From contig JAMLJA010000005.1 in assembly GCA_023953905.1 (NCBI GenBank), positions 186,001 through 250,000 on the forward strand: a stretch of 64,000 bases of DNA, written 5' to 3'. The position numbers were made by a program, and so were the translations under genes. Source of the stretch: Rhizobiaceae bacterium (GTDB lineage: Bacteria; Pseudomonadota; Alphaproteobacteria; Rhizobiales; Rhizobiaceae). Below are positions 63,361 to 64,000 of the stretch, piece by piece. The notes below the pieces were generated by a model. That model worked only from the letters and a program-made list of their open reading frames with translations, made no database searches and was not told the DNA's origin. Positions within the stretch are counted from its first letter, which is position 1, and every line of letters starts with the position of its first letter.

Positions 63361-64000
63361 CAGAATGCCTGTCCTATGCCAACATAAAACGCGAAATCCG
63401 GATCACCGGGGCCAGGCGTGAGCGGAACCGCAACGTCGAGTCGAATTGGCCCGAGACCGGTCAGATAGCGCAATCCGACACCGGCACCGACCTTTAGCTT
63501 CTCGGAAAAATCCGGGATCGAATCCGCGCCAACATAGCCTGCGTCCGCAAAAGCGACGACGCCAATTGAATCCGTCACCTTGGCGCGCAGTTCAGCCGAG
63601 GCCTCCACCAAGGAGCGTCCACCGACGATCCCGTCAGGCGTCTCGACGCCAATATTGCGATACTCGTAACCGCGCACCGAGCCGCCGCCGCCTGCGAAGA
63701 ACAACTGGTCCGGCGCAATCTCCGCGATGCTTGGCCCGACAATCGATCCGACTTTCAGGCGACCGGCTGCGACAATGCGGGCGTCTGCGCCGAAGCCAAA
63801 ATATGCCCGACCCTCAGCCACCATGCGAACAGCCGGGTTGCCATAGTTGAACTCATAGAAGGGTTCGACTTCCAAATCCGCATAATAGCCGCGCGATGCG
63901 TCCGCCTTGTTGTTGCGGCTGTCGTAATTGATCCCGCCGAGGAAACCTGCGGTGTAGAACTCGCGTTTGCCGAAGACATCGTCATCATATTTCGCGTAGC
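63360..64000 (-). CDS. tamA: TamA / BamA-family outer-membrane protein, C-terminal part (runs off right edge)
   Basis: The open frame continues past the window edge. The 212 visible codons form the C-terminal half of an Omp85 beta-barrel. LFFAGGGGSVRGYEYRNIG has the conserved VRGY motif of barrel loop 6, and the protein ends with the beta-signal-like FYVGIGQAF ending in Phe. Upstream POTRA domains lie outside. It is the partner of tamB, which follows with a one-base overlap. The internal TTG at 63875 is not the true start. Confidence 0.93.
   Translation of the reverse strand, partial: YAKYDDDVFGKREFYTAGFLGGINYDSRNNKADASRGYYADLEVEPFYEFNYGNPAVRMVAEGRAYFGFGADARIVAAGRLKVGSIVGPSIAEIAPDQLFFAGGGGSVRGYEYRNIGVETPDGIVGGRSLVEASAELRAKVTDSIGVVAFADAGYVGADSIPDFSEKLKVGAGVGLRYLTGLGPIRLDVAVPLTPGPGDPDFAFYVGIGQAF

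Noticed and set aside
1..64000. CRISPR arrays, insertion sequences, prophage genes or toxin-antitoxin pairs
   Set aside because: No regularly spaced repeats, transposase or integrase motifs, or phage structural genes were seen on either strand.

Overview
The window reads as a chromosomal segment of an alphaproteobacterium, most likely Hyphomicrobiales (Rhizobiales). The evidence is the run rlpA-dacF-tmk-holB-metG-tatD-MBL hydrolase, the tamA/tamB pair, a DUF2865 protein, a malic enzyme fused to a phosphotransacetylase-like domain, and dense use of Tct and Liv type solute transporters. No rRNA, CRISPR array, transposase or phage gene was seen. One tRNA gene (Ser, anticodon TGA) is present.

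Layout. 0-11 kb is mostly housekeeping: the N-terminal end of a diguanylate cyclase, diacylglycerol kinase, a DUF1003 protein, a Tag-like glycosylase, NAD synthetase, a GNAT protein, an MFS transporter, glutamyl-tRNA synthetase, a secreted DUF2865 protein and malic enzyme. 11-17 kb is a tripartite tricarboxylate transporter (tctCBA) with a DJ-1/PfpI protein, an IclR regulator, a small unknown protein and a DHFR-like reductase. 17-25 kb is a compact amide-type catabolic locus. It has a Liv/Urt-like ABC transporter with a Tat-exported binding protein, two tandem DUF1185 proteins, an isochorismatase-fold amidohydrolase and a MarR regulator. A shared TTGTTTG/CAAACAA operator element sits at all three promoters. 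25-27.4 kb is an arsenic operon (arsR, two unrelated arsenate reductases, acr3). 27.5-29.3 kb holds an adenylate cyclase/TPR gene cut by two in-frame stop codons.

29.8-49.5 kb, between tRNA-Ser and rlpA, is the most unusual part. After a sulfotransferase comes a catabolic island with coenzyme F420 genes: fbiC (CofG/CofH fusion), cofD and three luciferase-like F420-type oxidoreductases, one of them resembling F420-dependent glucose-6-phosphate dehydrogenase. With them are a second Liv transporter, a nucleoside hydrolase, a PuuE-like deacetylase/amidase, a P1 (DmpA) peptidase, a creatinase/ectoine-hydrolase-like M24 protein, a class III aminotransferase and an Lrp/AsnC regulator. The inference is that a nitrogenous, possibly cyclic, compound is imported, reduced with F420H2, hydrolysed and transaminated. 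The substrate cannot be read from the sequence, and the CofC and CofE steps of F420 synthesis are not in the window.

49.9-64 kb returns to core functions: cell envelope (rlpA and a DacF homologue with altered active-site motifs), tmk, holB, metG, tatD, an MBL hydrolase, a possible dif-like site, a TetR/DUF1772 divergent pair, and tamB with the 3' part of tamA running off the right edge.
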